A stretch of 22,122 nucleotides of DNA from the IMG/VR virus record IMGVR_UViG_3300027784_000510, positions 1 through 22,122 of that record; one strand, given 5' to 3'. This document shows, one piece after another, positions 19,787 through 22,122 of the stretch (its first letter is position 1; the number at the start of each line of letters is the position of its first letter). Position numbers and translations under genes: made by a program. The stretch is from a virus. The notes beneath the pieces were generated by a model. That model had not been told where the DNA came from. It did not search any database and saw only the letters and a program-made list of their open reading frames with translations.

Positions 19787-19852
19787 GGACGCAGAAACGC
19801 CTGCCCAGTCACAGGCAGGCGTCGCCGGAACCGACCGGCCTGATGAGCGTCC
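19787..19852 (+). ncRNA. Type II hammerhead ribozyme R9
   Basis: Stem II GGACGC/GCGTCC, 6 pairs, with an extra A before GAAA (19794-19797); stem III ACGC plus CTGCC/GGCAG plus GCGT, loop CAGTCACA; GUC with cleavage after 19823; stem I GCCGG/CCGGC, loop AACCGA; CUGAUGA 19840-19846. The lock hairpin CUGAUGAG/CUCAUCAG (19840-19860) has 8 perfect pairs with loop CGTCC. A second CUGACGAG is at 19863-19870, followed directly by TCC and the AGGAGG ribosome site. Confidence 0.95.
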
Positions 19853-19886
19853 CTCATCAGCACTGACGAGTCCAGGAGGTAGCACG

Positions 19887-20123
19887 ATGACCGCGATCTC
19901 CACCATGACCAACACGGTCAAGACCTTCAACAACAGCACCACCGGTCAGGTGACGCTGGCGACCGGGAAGGCGCTTGGCTGGACCCTCCTCGCCATCAAG
20001 GCGAACAGCGAGGCCAGCGCGAACTTCCTGACGGCCGCGACCAAGATCGACGCTGCGCTGAAGGCCAAGACCGATCAGGTCAGGGAGAAGTGGCACACCC
20101 GCACCACTGAGACCGCTGCCTAG
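19887..20123 (+). CDS. Small hypothetical helical protein
   Basis: 78 aa with AGGAGG 7 bases before the ATG. It is Thr/Ala-rich: TAISTMTNTVKTFNNSTTGQ, VTLATGKALGWTLLAIKANS, EASANFLTAATKIDAALKAK, ending TRTTETAA. The middle is a weakly hydrophobic helix similar in character to the first and third cistrons, but without clear identity. Last gene preceded by a ribozyme; it is followed at 25 bases by the next gene with no ribozyme between. Confidence 0.7.
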   Translation: MTAISTMTNTVKTFNNSTTGQVTLATGKALGWTLLAIKANSEASANFLTAATKIDAALKAKTDQVREKWHTRTTETAA

Positions 20124-20147
20124 CCCCGCATCGAGTCAGGAGCCACG

Positions 20148-20435
20148 ATGGCCAAGACTTGTCCCCAGTGTGGGGAAGCCAATGCGGTGACCACGGCCAA
20201 AGAAGAGGCCGCTGGACACGGACGAAACTTGAAGCCAGTCCTCAAGCGAGGGATCAAGATCCTCAAGCGAGGGATCGAGGTTGGCGTTGTCAACGCAGCC
20301 GCCGCCTCAGCCTCCGAGGTCTTGAACTACTACCTCGAAACCAGAGGGCTCAACTCCAAGAGAGTCTCAGTGTCCATCACGCCGAACACTGACCGTGGCG
20401 CACCACCTGGCAACCCCATGCACGGACGGATCTGA
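20148..20435 (+). CDS. Zinc-ribbon hypothetical protein with internal 7-residue repeat
   Basis: 95 aa with AGGAG before the ATG. The N-terminus MAKTCPQCGEAN carries a single CxxC; no second pair is visible, so zinc binding may need a dimer. A 21-base tandem repeat at 20241-20282 encodes LKRGIKI-LKRGIEV, followed by an Ala-rich helix (GVVNAAAASASEVLNYYLET) and a polar tail. The family is not recognised. It ends just before a strong terminator-like hairpin. Confidence 0.68.
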   Translation: MAKTCPQCGEANAVTTAKEEAAGHGRNLKPVLKRGIKILKRGIEVGVVNAAAASASEVLNYYLETRGLNSKRVSVSITPNTDRGAPPGNPMHGRI

Positions 20436-20441
20436 CCCGTG

Positions 20442-20463
20442 GCCCCGCACTTCGGTGCGGGGC
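20442..20463 (+). terminator. Terminator-like hairpin ending the array
   Basis: GCCCCGCAC and GTGCGGGGC form a perfect 9-pair stem capped by a UUCG tetraloop, followed by TTCGGC. It is very stable but has almost no U-run. It lies 6 bases after the stop and separates the array from promoter P4. Confidence 0.7.
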
Positions 20464-20483
20464 TTCGGCATGTCTGGACCCAC

Positions 20484-20513
20484 TTGTGCAAGTAGACTAA
20501 GGTGTGGTATACT
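20484..20513 (+). promoter_or_regulatory. Promoter P4
   Basis: TATACT at 20508-20513 is preceded directly by GTGTGG, as in P1-P3. The -35 is weaker: TTGTGC at 20484-20489 with an 18-base spacer. The predicted start near 20520 gives a leader that immediately meets a terminator-like hairpin. Confidence 0.7.
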
Positions 20514-20540
20514 TGTCGTTGTGGGAAAACTCGTGTCATC

Positions 20541-20574
20541 AAGCCCCGTTGTCGAACCATGACAGCGGGGCTTT
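20541..20574 (+). terminator. Leader terminator or attenuator before the zinc-finger gene
   Basis: AAGCCCCGTTGTC (20541-20553) pairs with GACAGCGGGGCTT (20561-20573), 13 pairs with one U-G, loop GAACCAT, followed by TTTCG. Placed about 20-50 bases after the predicted P4 start, it would yield a short RNA of roughly 55 bases when it works, and the downstream mRNA only on read-through. Confidence 0.6.
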
Positions 20575-20592
20575 CGTATGACTGGAGACAGG

Positions 20593-21618
20593 ATGGTAGA
20601 GAGCGCTGAGGATCAGGCTCACATCAACCGAATCAAAGGCGCTGCCAAGAGCGCCTACAACGAAGCGCTGCGCGTCATTGACGGTTCGCCACAGCACGTC
20701 GGGAGACTTGGTCGTGGCTACATCATCACTGGATCCGTGAGCCAGTTCATTCGCAAGGGAACTGAGCGCGTCACTGGAGCCAAGCCAGACAAGTCCACCA
20801 TAGAGTACGCGCGCAAGTTCTTGCGCTTATCGAAGAACATGGTGGCGATTCAGAGGGTGGACCTCTACACCTTCAAGATCTTCGTCAGTGATGACTGGCG
20901 AGACCCAGCAATCATGCCCCTGGTCTATCAACGCTCTAATCAATCAGAGGATTGGTACGAGCGCTCGCTTAGTCCCGAGGAAGCAGGCGAGTATCAACCG
21001 ATCGAAGAGGTGTCGATCAAGAAGTTGCCATTTCTTTGCCAGTATTGCTCTTACGGAGCAGAGACACGCGAGATGCTGGAGGCTCACATGACAGAGCATG
21101 GAGGAGAGAAGCAGTACACCTGCAAGCACTGTGGAGAGCAGTTCGACAGTATGCAGCGGCTTGGCGGTCACATGACTGGCTACCACAGCAAGAAGAAGGG
21201 AGAGCAAACATACATGCCTAAGAAGAACAAGCCGCCTCGACACACGATCAAGCCAGACATCCCTGAGTTGGAGTGGAAGGCCACAGCGCAGTGGGACGAG
21301 AACAGAGAGCGCTACGTGTGTCCGAACTGTGATCGTGACTTCCGTACATGGAATGCGCTGGCTCGTCACAAGGAGTGGCACGTCAACGCCTGGGCCAGGG
21401 AGATCGTCAGCAAGCCCACTACAGAGGTGAGCACGCTCTCTGACGATCAACTCCTTGAGGAGTTGAAGGGTCGGATGGGGAACAAGGATCAAGAGAAGGA
21501 GTTGGCGACGCTCAAGGAGCGGCACGAGTTCATTCGGTCCATCGTCAAAGACGTGAACGAAGGCAAGATCGCGCCGCTGAAGGCGCTATCCGATATCGAG
21601 ACGGCTCTGGACCTGTGA
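20593..21618 (+). CDS. Protein with three C2H2 zinc fingers
   Basis: 341 aa. I chose the second in-frame ATG because GGAGA lies just upstream; the first lies directly behind the terminator hairpin with no ribosome site. Three classical fingers are visible: Cys149/Cys152/His165/His169, Cys177/Cys180/His193/His198 and Cys243/Cys246/His259/His263, each with 12 residues between the pairs. GGEKQY joins the first two, like the TGEKPY linker of eukaryotic tandem fingers. Residues 10-110 are an unrecognised basic domain (IKGAAKSAYNEALRVID, RKFLRLSKNMVAIQRVDLYT). The C-terminus is a charged coiled coil (DQEKELATLKERHEFIRSIV). Sequence-specific nucleic-acid binding is likely. Confidence 0.85.
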   Translation: MVESAEDQAHINRIKGAAKSAYNEALRVIDGSPQHVGRLGRGYIITGSVSQFIRKGTERVTGAKPDKSTIEYARKFLRLSKNMVAIQRVDLYTFKIFVSDDWRDPAIMPLVYQRSNQSEDWYERSLSPEEAGEYQPIEEVSIKKLPFLCQYCSYGAETREMLEAHMTEHGGEKQYTCKHCGEQFDSMQRLGGHMTGYHSKKKGEQTYMPKKNKPPRHTIKPDIPELEWKATAQWDENRERYVCPNCDRDFRTWNALARHKEWHVNAWAREIVSKPTTEVSTLSDDQLLEELKGRMGNKDQEKELATLKERHEFIRSIVKDVNEGKIAPLKALSDIETALDL

Positions 21619-21625
21619 GGTGGCC

Positions 21626-21793
21626 ATGGCACACGTACTCATCGTTGCGATCATCACGTTCGCGCTGTTGTTTGGCGGCATGATGGTCCTGGGCGTGCTT
21701 GTGGCGTACCCATGGATCCTCATCCCCATCATCGGCATCTACCTTTGGAAGAAGGGAGAGGTGAGGTCATGGCTTTCTACTCGGACGACGTAG
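21626..21793 (+). CDS. Small membrane protein, two hydrophobic segments
   Basis: 55 aa starting 7 bases after the zinc-finger stop, with GAGGTG before the ATG. HVLIVAIITFALLFGGMMVL followed by GVLVAYPWILIPIIGIYLW forms two adjacent membrane spans with Gly and Pro between, then a basic tail (KKGEVRSWLSTRTT). It overlaps the next gene by 25 bases. Holin-like size and shape, but there is no lysis context. Confidence 0.6.
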   Translation: MAHVLIVAIITFALLFGGMMVLGVLVAYPWILIPIIGIYLWKKGEVRSWLSTRTT

Positions 21794-21966
21794 AGCGCCT
21801 TCGTGAGATTGCGCGCAAACACCGCTCTCTGGGGCTCACTATGACGCCCGCATTTCGGGCCAAGGAAGATGCAGACTTCCTTGAGGAGATCGCAGACAAG
21901 ATCCTCAAGGACATCGCCGAGCCCAGTCAGTTTCCTTGGCCTAGCACACCACCGGAGGATCCATGA
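21769..21966 (+). CDS. Small hypothetical protein
   Basis: 65 aa from the ATG after GGGAGAGGTGAGG; the longer frame upstream overlaps the membrane gene and is not used. It contains DDVERLREIARKHRSLGLTM and FRAKEDADFLEEIADKILKD, two charged helices, and a Pro-rich tail. The stop overlaps the next start as ATGA. The function is unknown. Confidence 0.6.
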   Translation: MAFYSDDVERLREIARKHRSLGLTMTPAFRAKEDADFLEEIADKILKDIAEPSQFPWPSTPPEDP

Positions 21967-22122
21967 GTGACATCGAACAGATCTTGGATGACCAGATCAA
22001 TCAAATCGAGTCCCAGGTCTCGCAACCCCCAGAAGAGGACCACGCCTGGGAAGAGGGTGGTCTGCCTGTCATTGATGAACTCGATCAAGAGACCGTTACA
22101 GAGATGTGGCAGACCACGGCTG
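21963..22122 (+). CDS. Hypothetical protein, truncated by the window edge
   Basis: At least 53 aa, open to the right end. It begins MSDIEQILDDQINQIESQV and continues acidic (EEDHAWEEGG, VIDELDQETVTEMW), probably helical at the start. It starts in an ATGA overlap with the preceding gene. There is not enough sequence to name it. Confidence 0.55.
   Translation, partial: MSDIEQILDDQINQIESQVSQPPEEDHAWEEGGLPVIDELDQETVTEMWQTTA

Noticed and set aside
17230-19873. CRISPR array or integron attC gene-cassette array
   Set aside because: The repeated elements are regularly placed, but spacings of 226-446 bases hold genes, and the conserved bases are the hammerhead core. No integrase, cas gene or RYYYAAC-type core site is present. 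A cassette-like history of gene plus ribozyme modules remains possible.
20215-20270. GGACGAAAC followed by CTTGA/TCAAG inside the 20148-20435 gene, like half a hammerhead
   Set aside because: No GUC after the hairpin, no stem I and no CUGANGA follow. The sequence is coding.

Overview
This window looks like part of a tailed bacteriophage genome, or a prophage, of a high-GC actinobacterium. The gene content is phage replication and nucleotide metabolism. A WhiB-family gene points to an actinobacterial host, because that family is confined to Actinobacteria and their phages. Genes are tightly packed with ATGA/GTGA overlaps, GTG and TTG starts occur, and many proteins are tiny. I see no tRNA, integrase, insertion sequence or CRISPR array.

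Left arm, about 25-15443, all on the minus strand. Read in the direction of transcription it encodes a DnaB-like helicase, a zinc-ribbon protein, a DnaG-like primase, several small proteins including three short membrane proteins, a MerR-like DNA-binding protein, a gp32-like single-strand DNA-binding protein, a DnaE-type DNA polymerase with a PHP domain, a DNA methyltransferase, an HNH protein, a Cas4/RecB-like nuclease, a NADAR-domain protein, a WGR protein, a RuvC-like resolvase, WhiB, a terminase small subunit and a trypsin-like protease. Internal minus-strand promoters are followed by stable leader hairpins.

Centre, about 15444-15940. This is an AT-rich divergent gap packed with six consecutive dyads. 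It is the best place in the window for an origin or master control region. It also holds a plausible minus-strand promoter.

Right arm, about 15941-22122, all on the plus strand. After one small gene and two near-consensus promoters there is roughly 0.9 kb without a credible gene but dense in potential RNA structure, ending in a terminator-like hairpin. It is probably a large structured noncoding RNA, and it contains one hammerhead ribozyme. Nine small genes follow (17317-20123). Each of the nine is immediately preceded by a type II hammerhead self-cleaving ribozyme, making ten ribozymes in total with the one inside the noncoding RNA. Each has the GAAA box, a stem III hairpin, a GUC cleavage triplet, a stem I hairpin, CUGANGA, and a stem II that closes the unit. 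Seven of the ten also carry a covarying hairpin that would sequester CUGANGA. The predicted result is that the polycistronic RNA cuts itself into single-gene mRNAs, each starting and ending with a hairpin. I consider this the most novel system in the window.

The array ends at a terminator (20442-20463). It is followed by a promoter with a terminator-like leader, a protein with three C2H2 zinc fingers, and short genes running off the right end. The left arm builds the replication machinery. The right arm looks like a set of small, rapidly changing phage proteins, possibly host-directed, whose expression is organised by ribozymes.
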